A DNA stretch of 64,000 nt from an uncultured Lachnospiraceae bacterium (lineage in GTDB: Bacteria > Bacillota > Clostridia > Lachnospirales > Lachnospiraceae). Positions 29,480 through 37,943 of this stretch are shown here, piece by piece. The stretch lies in NCBI GenBank assembly GCA_949740725.1, contig CATJIO010000182.1, positions 1-64,000 of the forward strand, given 5' to 3'. The notes under the pieces were generated by a model. The model worked only from the letters and a program-made list of their open reading frames with translations, did no database searches and had not been told where the DNA came from. Every line of letters begins with the position of its first letter. Within the stretch, counting starts at the first letter, position 1. A program made the translations under genes and the position numbers.

Positions 29480-30820
29480 ATGTTTGAGAATAAGACAGAA
29501 GCGCAGGCGCGTCAGGAGATCTTAGATCAGGTAGCGGAGTACTGCAAAACATATCATAACCAAAAGAAGCCATTCCAGGAAGGACAGAGAATCCCCTACG
29601 CCTCCCGGGTTTACGATGAGCGGGAGATGGTGAACCTGGTGGATTCTGCCCTTGAGTTCTGGCTTACCTCCGGGTGGTACACGGAGCAGTTTGAGAGAAA
29701 ACTGGCAGAATACCTGAAGATAAAATACTGTTCTGTAGTGAATTCCGGCTCTTCGGCAAATCTGATTGCGTTTATGGCACTGACTTCACCCCTTCTGGGC
29801 GACCGGCAGATCAAACGGGGGGATGAGGTGATCACGGTAGCGGCGGGCTTTCCTACCACGGTGACGCCGATGATCCAGTATGGCGCAGTCCCGGTTTTTG
29901 TGGATGTAACCATCCCCCAGTATAATATTAATGTAACTCGTTTGGAGGCTGCCCTGTCGGAGAAGACGAAGGCAGTGATGTTGGCCCATACCCTGGGAAA
30001 TCCGTTTGACCTGGAAGCAGTGAAGTCTTTCTGTGACGCTCATGATCTGTGGCTGGTGGAGGATAACTGCGACGCTCTGGGAAGCCGGTATGAGTACCAG
30101 GGAGAGGAGCGGCTGACCGGAACCATCGGCGATATTGGCACCTCCAGTTTTTATCCCCCTCATCATATGACTATGGGAGAAGGAGGGGCCGTGTACACCA
30201 ATAATCCATTGCTGCATAAGATTATCCGTTCTTTCCGGGACTGGGGGCGGGATTGCTCATGCGCCTCTGGCCAGGATAATCTATGCGGACACCGATTTGA
30301 CCGGCAGTATGGAGAGCTGCCTTTAGGATACGATCATAAATATGTTTACTCTCACTTTGGATATAATTTAAAAGCAACAGATATGCAGACGGCTATCGGC
30401 TGTGCTCAGCTGGAAAAGTTTTCAGGATTCGTGGAGAGGCGCCGCCACAACTTTGACCGGTTGAAGAAAGGACTGGAAGGAACGGAAGAAAAACTGATCC
30501 TCCCGGAGCCTTGCAGAGGCGCTGAGCCCAGCTGGTTTGGCTTTCTCATCACCTGTAGGGAAAATACCTGCCGTAGCCAGGTGGTGCCCTTCATCGAGGA
30601 GAAAGGGATCCAGACCAGGATGCTTTTTGCCGGAAACTTGACCAAGCATCCTTGCTTTGACCAAATGAGGGCTGAAGGGAAGGGATATCGGATCGTCGGC
30701 GCTCTTGAGGTAACAGACCGAATTATGCGGGATACTTTCTGGGTAGGGGTATACCCAGGGATGACCGATGAAATGATTGACTATATGGCCAAGATCATCC
30801 GGCAGGCTATAGGCTGCTAA
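29480..30820 (+). CDS. rfbH: RfbH / CDP-4-dehydro-6-deoxyglucose 3-dehydrase (E1), PMP and [2Fe-2S] type
   Basis: TSSFYPPHHMTMGEGGAV (His in place of PLP-binding Lys); CSCASGQDNLCGHRFD Cys cluster. Confidence 0.92.
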   Translation: MFENKTEAQARQEILDQVAEYCKTYHNQKKPFQEGQRIPYASRVYDEREMVNLVDSALEFWLTSGWYTEQFERKLAEYLKIKYCSVVNSGSSANLIAFMALTSPLLGDRQIKRGDEVITVAAGFPTTVTPMIQYGAVPVFVDVTIPQYNINVTRLEAALSEKTKAVMLAHTLGNPFDLEAVKSFCDAHDLWLVEDNCDALGSRYEYQGEERLTGTIGDIGTSSFYPPHHMTMGEGGAVYTNNPLLHKIIRSFRDWGRDCSCASGQDNLCGHRFDRQYGELPLGYDHKYVYSHFGYNLKATDMQTAIGCAQLEKFSGFVERRRHNFDRLKKGLEGTEEKLILPEPCRGAEPSWFGFLITCRENTCRSQVVPFIEEKGIQTRMLFAGNLTKHPCFDQMRAEGKGYRIVGALEVTDRIMRDTFWVGVYPGMTDEMIDYMAKIIRQAIGC

Positions 30821-30890
30821 AGGATTACAGCATTGATTCCCAGGTTGCCACATTTGTCTGTGGGGGTTACCGGGAAGGAAGGGGCATCGC

Positions 30891-31724
30891 ATGTATGATT
30901 TAACCAGCGCCCACAGGGCAAATCTGAAAATGTTAAAAGAGATAGACCGGATCTGCAGGAAATACCGGATAAGATACACCTTAGATTCTGGCACACTTAT
31001 CGGTGCGGTTCGCCATCAGGGCTTTATCCCCTGGGATGACGACGCGGATGTGGCGATGACCAGAGGAAACTTTGAGGCTTTCTTGAAGGTGGCCGGGCGA
31101 GAGCTTCCCGAGGGGATGGAGCTGGTTATGCCGAACCAGTATCACGGCGGAAAAGGATTTTTCGATTTTACTCCCAGAATTATCTATGTAAACAGCCGAA
31201 TACGGGAAGAGGATGGGGAGATGGCCTATTATGATGGAAAATTAAACCATTTGTGGGTGGATATTTTCGTCCTGGATGCCCTCCCGGACAGCACTTTAGG
31301 GGCCTGGATTGCCAAGGGATTCCAGGCCGGGATCTACGGACTGGCTATGGGGCACCGATATAGCCTAGATTATGGGAAATATCCTGTTCATCAGAAGCTT
31401 TTGGTGGCAGGGTTGGCAGGATTGGGGCGGCTGATTCCTATGAAATGGTTGATCTGGATGCAGAATACCTTTGCCAGAAAAGATCGGAAGAAAAAGACGA
31501 AACGGATATTTTACAGTAATTACCAGCCGGATTATCTCTATGTGACCCTGGAACGACCGTGGAGCACAAGGGTGGTGGAACTTCCCTTTGAGGATACCCG
31601 CCTGATGTGCCCAGAGGGATGGGAGCATGTTCTCTCCCAGGTTTACGGGGATTACAAGAAGCTGCCGCCTAAGGAGCAGCAAAGTCCCAGCCATGCCCAA
31701 ATTGAAATTTTGGTAGAGGAATAG
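30891..31724 (+). CDS. LicD-family phosphotransferase
   Basis: MLKEIDRICRKYRIRYTLDSGTLIGAVRHQGFIPWDDDADVAMTR. Confidence 0.92.
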   Translation: MYDLTSAHRANLKMLKEIDRICRKYRIRYTLDSGTLIGAVRHQGFIPWDDDADVAMTRGNFEAFLKVAGRELPEGMELVMPNQYHGGKGFFDFTPRIIYVNSRIREEDGEMAYYDGKLNHLWVDIFVLDALPDSTLGAWIAKGFQAGIYGLAMGHRYSLDYGKYPVHQKLLVAGLAGLGRLIPMKWLIWMQNTFARKDRKKKTKRIFYSNYQPDYLYVTLERPWSTRVVELPFEDTRLMCPEGWEHVLSQVYGDYKKLPPKEQQSPSHAQIEILVEE

Positions 31725-31745
31725 GCAGAAAGGAAGGAGCAATCG

Positions 31746-32702
31746 ATGCAGGATGGAGAGCGGGAGCCGCTGCTTTCCGTAGTCGTGTCTGTATATAATG
31801 AAGAACAGGCACTTCCGGAATTTTACCAGGCAGCGGTTAAAGTATTAATATCTCTTAGTTGGGACTATGAGCTGATCTTTGTGAATGATGGGAGCCAGGA
31901 CGGGAGCCGGAGGATTTTAGATCAGCTAGCTCAGTCTGATGAACGAGTGAAAGTAATTCATTTTTCCAGGAATTTTGGCCATGAGGCAGCTATGATTGCT
32001 GGACTGGATCACAGTCAGGGGGACGGAGTTGTATGTATGGATGCAGACTTACAGCATCCACCGGAATGCCTTCCAGAAATTGTGGACTGCTTTCAACAGG
32101 GATACCAGGTGGTTAATATGGTAAGAACTGGGAATAAGGGGGCTGGACTGATCAAAAACCTTACCTCTACGGCCTTTTATCGGCTGATTAATACCATATC
32201 CGACGTTCATTTTGAGCCAAATGCGTCGGATTTTTTTGCCGTTGATCGGAAGGCTGCCAAGGTACTTAAGACCAGCTACCGGGAAAAGATCCGTTTTCTT
32301 CGGGGCTATGTACAGAATATTGGTTTTTGTAGGACATCTCTATACTATGAGGCCAGCCCAAGGGTGGCAGGGGAGAGTAAATACAGTCTGAAGAAGCTGT
32401 TTAGCTTTTCCGTCAATACGATTTTATGCTTTTCCAATATGCCGCTGAAGCTGGGGATTTATGCAGGGATATTTTCCGGGCTTCTAGGAGTGGCAGTGAT
32501 GATTTATACGTTGTTTACATGGAAGGGCGCGCCCAGTGGCTATGCCACCATTGTGGTACTAATCTGCTTCATGTTTGCCATGCTATTTGTAGTAGTGGGG
32601 ATTATCGGGGAATATATTGCCATACTATTTATTGAGTTAAAAGATAGGCCGGTTTATATCATCTCCGAGACAAAGAACTTAAATGGAAATTTTTTGAAGT
32701 AA
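31746..32702 (+). CDS. GT2 polyprenyl-phosphate glycosyltransferase (GtrB-like, two C-terminal TM)
   Basis: LLSVVVSVYNEEQALPEFY...FVNDGSQDGS...MDADLQHPPECLP...VAGESKYSLKKLFSFSVN plus two C-terminal TM segments. Confidence 0.92.
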   Translation: MQDGEREPLLSVVVSVYNEEQALPEFYQAAVKVLISLSWDYELIFVNDGSQDGSRRILDQLAQSDERVKVIHFSRNFGHEAAMIAGLDHSQGDGVVCMDADLQHPPECLPEIVDCFQQGYQVVNMVRTGNKGAGLIKNLTSTAFYRLINTISDVHFEPNASDFFAVDRKAAKVLKTSYREKIRFLRGYVQNIGFCRTSLYYEASPRVAGESKYSLKKLFSFSVNTILCFSNMPLKLGIYAGIFSGLLGVAVMIYTLFTWKGAPSGYATIVVLICFMFAMLFVVVGIIGEYIAILFIELKDRPVYIISETKNLNGNFLK

Positions 32703-32814
32703 ATAAAAAATTGATTAAATAAGAAATTGACGAGATTTGGAAAAATAATACAAACCATTCCCATATAATTGGGAAATAATTCGTAAATTTTAACAAAAAA
32801 ATATAAATTACATA

Positions 32815-32843
32815 TTGTATTTTTGCCAAAAAAATAGTATACT
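32815..32843 (+). promoter_or_regulatory. Candidate sigma-A promoter for the HPr-like gene
   Basis: TTGTAT (32815-32820), N17, TATACT (32838-32843). Confidence 0.65.
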
Positions 32844-32899
32844 AAAAATACTTTAAATCAATGTGGCATTTAAAGGGTGACTTAAGGGCGAGTTGTTTC

Positions 32900-33163
32900 A
32901 TGGGGGTGATGCATTTGTTAGCGAAGCAAGTTAACATTGCTGCACGCTCTGCCCGTCCACTGCCGATCTCCTATATTATCCGGATTGCGCAGCAATTTAC
33001 GTGTGATGTATACATCCAGGATATGGACATGCGAATTAATGCCAAGGATTATGACCAGATGAAACGTGACTGGAATCCGCAGGGGAACAGGCTTGTCTTT
33101 TATCTGAATGGGGCGGATGAAGTAGCAGCAGGAGACAAGTTAAAGAAGGTATTGGAGAATTAA
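32900..33163 (+). CDS. HPr-like protein lacking the phosphorylatable residues
   Basis: ARSARPLPISYIIRIAQQFTCDVYIQDMDMRINAKDYDQM...GADEVAAGDKLKKVLEN; HPr length and pattern without His15 or Ser46. Confidence 0.7.
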   Translation: MGVMHLLAKQVNIAARSARPLPISYIIRIAQQFTCDVYIQDMDMRINAKDYDQMKRDWNPQGNRLVFYLNGADEVAAGDKLKKVLEN

Positions 33164-33170
33164 AAGAAAG

Positions 33171-33195
33171 CGGCTGTCATTGGACAGCCGTTTTT
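33171..33195 (+). terminator. Intrinsic terminator, probably bidirectional
   Basis: CGGCTGTC-ATTG-GACAGCCG then TTTTT; A-rich 5' side gives a U-tract on the minus strand. Confidence 0.85.
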
Positions 33196-33202
33196 ATTGT
33201 TT

Positions 33203-33230
33203 CACCCCGATTAGGAGGGGTGATTTTTTT
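33203..33230 (+). terminator. Second tandem terminator overlapping the end of the BCCT gene
   Basis: CACCCC-GATTAGGA-GGGGTG-ATTTTTTT. Confidence 0.65.
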
Positions 33231-34752
33231 GTTCTGATAAATATTGGCTGGCATCCTTAAAAAAGCTTGCAATGATGAGCATAAGAATGATGCCAATAGG
33301 GAAGGCGGCGATAATGGATACGCTCTGTAGATTGGTCATGGAGCTGTCATTAAAGATTAGGGCGATGGGGAATAGGATCAAAAGCACTGCCCAAAACAGC
33401 TTTACGCTTCTAGCCGGTTCTTCGCCTTCTTGCAGTTCTTTGTAGGAATAGGTGGAGGCGACCATGGTCAAGGCATCAAAGGAAGTAGAGTAAAAGGCGA
33501 TCATGGTCAAGGCAAGAAGGATCAATCCAAGTTTTTCGAAGGGCAGTGTCTGAAGCAGTAAAAGAATGGATTGGTACAGGTCTTGAGAGGCTCCATAAAA
33601 CCCCATAAGATCTAGCTGGCCGTGGACCTGTATGCCCAGCCCATAATTACCAAGAATGATGAAGGAGGAAAAAGTACCGGATAAACCCCAGAAATACCCC
33701 TCCAGGATTGTTTGCCGGATGGTTCGCCCACGGCTGATGGAACCGATAAAAAATGGAGTGGCAACACACCATACCATCCAGTAAGCCCAATAAAAGATGG
33801 TCCAGTTCTGGGGAAAGGAGGAAGTGCGTAGAGCGTCCGTCCAGGTGGAGAGACCGATAAAGTTCTGAGCCAGGTTTCCCAAAGCGGTGATACCAGTTTC
33901 CACAATATAACGAGCCTGATTGCCACCGATTAATACATAGAGAAGAAGCACAAAAAATAAGTAGGTGCAGGAGGCTGCCAGCTTTGCCACGCCCTTCATG
34001 CCGAAATATACGGTGACAGTATAGGTGATTCCGATGATTAAAAGAATAGCGATGGTGAGGAAATGGGACTGGTGGATTTGAAATACCACACTAATAGCCA
34101 GGGACAGCAGCGGCGTAGCCAGGGAAAAGGTAGTGGCTGTTCCTGCCAGCAGGGCAATGACTGCGATTAAATCAATCACCCGCCCTGGAATATGATCTAC
34201 CTGATTACCCAGCAGGGGACGGCAGGCCTCTGAATATTTCTGCTTTGTCTGCTTGCGGACGTGAAGCATAAAGCCAAAGGCAGTGGCCAGCACCAGATAA
34301 AAGCTCCAGGGAATCGGACCCCAGTGAAATAAGGGGTAGGTGGAGGCCCAATCCTGGACAGAGCCCATGTCCGCAATGCGAGGCTCGCCTGCATACAAAA
34401 TCCACTCACAGAGAGAGTAAAACACAATATCAGCAGCAAGGCCGGCAGTAAACATCATGGAACCCCACTGAAAAGAGGTGTAGTCCGGCTTTTCTGTATT
34501 GCCAAGGCGGATCTGGCCATATCTGGAGAAGGCGATATAAAGAGAACAGAGGAAGACGCCTAGCCCGATGATAAGGTAATAGCTTCCCAGCTGATCCCCT
34601 AGAAAAAAGCGAATAGAATTTAAAATTAAAGTGGAGCTCTCTGGATAAAGTAAAAAGAGGATACACAAAAGGATAATTGCGACCAGGGGGATCAAGGTGG
34701 TGATCCAATCCAGGCGTTTTTTTAATTGACGGTATGGATGATTTTCGTTCAT
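33211..34752 (-). CDS. BCCT-family (betaine/carnitine/choline) transporter
   Basis: NWTIFYWAYWMVWCVATPFFIGSISRGRTIRQTILEGYFWG; 12 TM. Confidence 0.92.
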   Translation of the reverse strand: MNENHPYRQLKKRLDWITTLIPLVAIILLCILFLLYPESSTLILNSIRFFLGDQLGSYYLIIGLGVFLCSLYIAFSRYGQIRLGNTEKPDYTSFQWGSMMFTAGLAADIVFYSLCEWILYAGEPRIADMGSVQDWASTYPLFHWGPIPWSFYLVLATAFGFMLHVRKQTKQKYSEACRPLLGNQVDHIPGRVIDLIAVIALLAGTATTFSLATPLLSLAISVVFQIHQSHFLTIAILLIIGITYTVTVYFGMKGVAKLAASCTYLFFVLLLYVLIGGNQARYIVETGITALGNLAQNFIGLSTWTDALRTSSFPQNWTIFYWAYWMVWCVATPFFIGSISRGRTIRQTILEGYFWGLSGTFSSFIILGNYGLGIQVHGQLDLMGFYGASQDLYQSILLLLQTLPFEKLGLILLALTMIAFYSTSFDALTMVASTYSYKELQEGEEPARSVKLFWAVLLILFPIALIFNDSSMTNLQSVSIIAAFPIGIILMLIIASFFKDASQYLSEQKNHPS

Positions 34753-34777
34753 AAATCGGCCTCCTGCTTTAGTTGTG

Positions 34778-34813
34778 TGTTCAAAAAAATATAATATTTT
34801 AATATATTGAACA
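34778..34813. promoter_or_regulatory. Inverted repeat upstream of the BCCT gene (candidate operator)
   Basis: TGTTCAA (34778-34784) ... TTGAACA (34807-34813) around an AT-rich core. Confidence 0.45.
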
Positions 34814-34892
34814 TGATAGCATGAGGCGAAAAAAAAAGCAAGTGAAATTTGTGAAGATTTTCTGACAATTTTTCAAAAACCCTATTCAAATG

Positions 34893-34911
34893 GAACCGGT
34901 TCGGATATAAT
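34893..34911 (+). promoter_or_regulatory. -10 box with a palindrome in the spacer
   Basis: GAACCGGTTC (34893-34902) immediately before TATAAT (34906-34911). Confidence 0.5.
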
Positions 34912-34995
34912 ACACTATTGTTATCTAGTGTAAATACTAGTTTATGAGGCTTGATGAGAGCGCAGAGAGAAAGCGAATCAATAAGACAAGAGAGG

Positions 34996-35523
34996 ATGAG
35001 GAAAATGAGAAAGATGCTTCTTGCGGCAGCTATGAGCTGCATTGTGGTACTGTCTGTCGGGTGTACTCAAAGTACGATTTTAGATCCAGAGGTAAAGGCA
35101 CAGCCGGATTTTTCCATTGTAACCGATGTAGAGTTAGAGTGGAATCAGGTCAGTGATGATCTGATGGGCTACTATGAGGACTCTGAGGAATATCCTGGAC
35201 TTTTAACCTTTAATTTTTCCCATAAGGACGAGGAGAAGCGGATCATCGCTCAGCTGTTTGTGGATACGACGGAAGTAGAGGGGGAAAAGGCCGCCCAATA
35301 TGCCGCGACCCTGATAAAAAATCTTAATGACTGCATCGCGATCCAGAATAACTCCCTGGCTAAAGCGGATGAAAGTCATTATGGCGGATTCTTTGACGAT
35401 TACAGCTTTACGGTTCAGGTGATGCCGGAAGACGGCATGGAGGATGAGAGCACCTGGTTGGTAAATATGACCGTTCCTGCAGGTGAGCATTTACCTGTGG
35501 TTCCTTTAGAAGGAAAAGAATAG
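34996..35523 (+). CDS. Predicted lipoprotein of unknown function
   Basis: MRKMRKMLLAAAMSCIVVLSVGCTQ, lipobox-like VGC. Confidence 0.7.
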   Translation: MRKMRKMLLAAAMSCIVVLSVGCTQSTILDPEVKAQPDFSIVTDVELEWNQVSDDLMGYYEDSEEYPGLLTFNFSHKDEEKRIIAQLFVDTTEVEGEKAAQYAATLIKNLNDCIAIQNNSLAKADESHYGGFFDDYSFTVQVMPEDGMEDESTWLVNMTVPAGEHLPVVPLEGKE

Positions 35524-35539
35524 TAAGAGGGGTAGAGAG

Positions 35540-36697
35540 ATGAACAGATGGATTCAGTATACGAAGAAGGTATGCATGCTGGCGTTTATCGCCATGGCAG
35601 TTCCCTCTAGCTACGAGATGCTACGCAACGAAGCAGGATTACTTCCTTACAGAGAGGCAATAGAGGGAATTGTTTCAGATGAGTATATAATCAAAAAGCA
35701 AGGTGTGATGCTGATGGATGTGTCCACCGTTCCGACCAATACCCTGGCCGGGACCGAACCTGGCAGCCAGAGCAATACAGGAACCAGAGTAATTCGGGCT
35801 TCTGGCTCCTCCGGGGGAAAAAATGTGGGCCCAGGAACAGAGTATACTCCGGTGATGACCGTTTCAGAGCCCATTGTTGGATACCTGGGAGGCTCGAAAA
35901 TCACCCTTCTGGCGAATCAGTCAACCAGCCAGATGTTGTCCGTACTGATCGAGACGAATCAGGGAAAGATAATTATGTTGGATGGTGGAACCCCGGAAGA
36001 TACGACCCATCTTGTACAAACGCTGGCCGCCAAGGGGAGCCATGTGGATACCTGGCTGATTACCCATCCCCACTCGGATCATGTAGGCGCCCTAAATGAG
36101 ATTCTGAACCATCCGGAGTATGGAGTTACCGTCGATCACGTTTACTTTTCCTTTGCAGGCTTAAGTTGGTACCAGGAATATGAACCAGGCCGGGCCGATA
36201 TGGTAGCAAAGATCATGACATCACTCTCCCTGCAGCCTCAAGAGAAGGTGCATGGTGACATCTACAGAGGCCAGGAGATCTGGGTGGATAATATAAAGAT
36301 TACTGTGATGAACCAGCCTTATCTCCAGGCAAACAATTCCATCAATAATAGCTCTGTGGCGTATATGCTGGATATTAATGGGAAAAAGGCTTTATTCTTG
36401 GGAGATATGGGGGTGGAGACTGGAAAGCAATTCCTGGCGGATCATACTCCAGAGGAGCTGAAATGCGACATTGTTCAGATGGCTCATCACGGCCAGGATG
36501 GGGTGGGATTGGAGGTTTATCAGGTTCTTCAGCCTCAGATCTGTTTGTGGGGCGCGCCGGACTGGCTGTGGAATAATGACAGCGGGAGCGGTACAGATTC
36601 TGGAAAGTGGAAGACCATAGAAACCAGGAAGTGGATGGCTCAGCTGGGAGTACCTTACCATGTATGCATTAAGGACGGAGACCAGATAATACAGTAG
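35540..36697 (+). CDS. MBL-fold metallo-hydrolase (ComEC C-terminal-like), exported or membrane anchored
   Basis: WLITHPHSDHVGALNEIL; KCDIVQMAHHGQDGVG; N-terminal hydrophobic segment. Confidence 0.85.
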   Translation: MNRWIQYTKKVCMLAFIAMAVPSSYEMLRNEAGLLPYREAIEGIVSDEYIIKKQGVMLMDVSTVPTNTLAGTEPGSQSNTGTRVIRASGSSGGKNVGPGTEYTPVMTVSEPIVGYLGGSKITLLANQSTSQMLSVLIETNQGKIIMLDGGTPEDTTHLVQTLAAKGSHVDTWLITHPHSDHVGALNEILNHPEYGVTVDHVYFSFAGLSWYQEYEPGRADMVAKIMTSLSLQPQEKVHGDIYRGQEIWVDNIKITVMNQPYLQANNSINNSSVAYMLDINGKKALFLGDMGVETGKQFLADHTPEELKCDIVQMAHHGQDGVGLEVYQVLQPQICLWGAPDWLWNNDSGSGTDSGKWKTIETRKWMAQLGVPYHVCIKDGDQIIQ

Positions 36698-36730
36698 GCC
36701 GGCCTTCAAAAATATATAGTTGGAAATGAC

Positions 36731-36764
36731 TCAGGCGCAGGAAGCTTATGCTTCCCGCGCCTGA
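36731..36764. terminator. Strong stem-loop between convergent genes, possible bidirectional terminator
   Basis: TCAGGCGC-A-GGAAGC-TTAT-GCTTCC-C-GCGCCTGA; U-tract weak or absent. Confidence 0.55.
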
Positions 36765-36782
36765 AGCCGATCATCCGAAAGC

Positions 36783-37769
36783 TTAAAAGGGCAGATCAAC
36801 AACGGTGAGCCCGCTGTGGTAGGAATAATTCCCCAGCTCTTCTAGCAGAGCAGGAAAATGATCCTCCAAAAGTTCATTTTTTGTCAAGGCGGCATTCAGG
36901 TAGTAATAGATCAAGCTGCATTTTCCCAGGCATTGGCGGAAGAGCTGAGGAAAGGATGCCGTGCTGGCCAGGGAAGGGTCCCAGGGATTGGTCCAGACCT
37001 GATGAGCGGAATTTAAGCTCTCACGGGGATTTTCCACCTCATCAGTGACCAGCTTTTGGGAAGCGACCGGGTTTTTTAAAAAGATCGATTCCACAAAAGC
37101 AATTTTATTTTTTTTCTTTCCCTGGGGGTCAGCCAGGGTGCGGCAGCCGAACCGGAGCGCCAGGATAGAGCGATGGACCATCCGGGAAGATACCTGGTAA
37201 TTATTCCGATAGGTGAGAGGATAATAAGCCTCATTAATGCATTCTGCCAGAAAGCGGGAGATGAATTGGATTTCCTGGCCATTCAGGCAAATGGTGGCTG
37301 CCTGGTTAAATTGGGAAGGTTTTTTCTTTTTGTATTTGGCCAGGAGCAAGGCATCTAAATCGTTCTCCAGCAGGGCGTGACACCCATGGGCCTGGGAGGA
37401 GGGATTTGCCGGATTGTAGCGAATCCGCCCATAGACAAAGGGGTGACAGATATAATCGCCGATATAGTGGCAGAAAAAGCCGGCCATGTAGGCTACGCCC
37501 TGCTCTCTCTGCTGGCGGGAAGATATGGTGCTTAAATGGTTTAAGCAGCAGGAGAAAAAGTCATTTACATGATGCTCATGCATATAAGAGCCTACGTTCC
37601 GATAATCCCGGTGCCGCAGAACCGGGATATTATAGAAAAACATATCCGGTCCCTGGAGCCCTAACTGGTAGAGCCATCGGTATTTCGAGATGATGTATTT
37701 TAACTGATTCATCGGAAGATCGTTAAAGGCCTTCATGCCAAGGATATAATGTGTAGTAAAACCAGGCAA
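36783..37769 (-). CDS. Zinc-dependent phospholipase C-like protein
   Basis: LPGFTTHYILGMKAFNDL...GLQGPDMFFYNIP...HEHHVNDFF...GFFCHYIGDYICHPFVYGRI; TTG start with GAGGTGAT RBS. Confidence 0.8.
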   Translation of the reverse strand: MPGFTTHYILGMKAFNDLPMNQLKYIISKYRWLYQLGLQGPDMFFYNIPVLRHRDYRNVGSYMHEHHVNDFFSCCLNHLSTISSRQQREQGVAYMAGFFCHYIGDYICHPFVYGRIRYNPANPSSQAHGCHALLENDLDALLLAKYKKKKPSQFNQAATICLNGQEIQFISRFLAECINEAYYPLTYRNNYQVSSRMVHRSILALRFGCRTLADPQGKKKNKIAFVESIFLKNPVASQKLVTDEVENPRESLNSAHQVWTNPWDPSLASTASFPQLFRQCLGKCSLIYYYLNAALTKNELLEDHFPALLEELGNYSYHSGLTVVDLPF

Positions 37770-37943
37770 GGGATCACCTCTTTCCACAATAATGTTATGT
37801 TGTTGATTTAAGTATAACATTGATCGGACAAAAATGATAGAACGAGCAGCTGATTTTTCGTAATAATATCTTTCCTAGAGCCATAGAGTGTGGAAATAGG
37901 CCAGCTGAGTATGGCCAAATTGGGAAAGGATAGGAAGGCGAAA

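Noticed and set aside
36731-36764. tRNA-like or REP element
   Set aside because: A simple interrupted hairpin between convergent genes; no tRNA features and no second copy noticed
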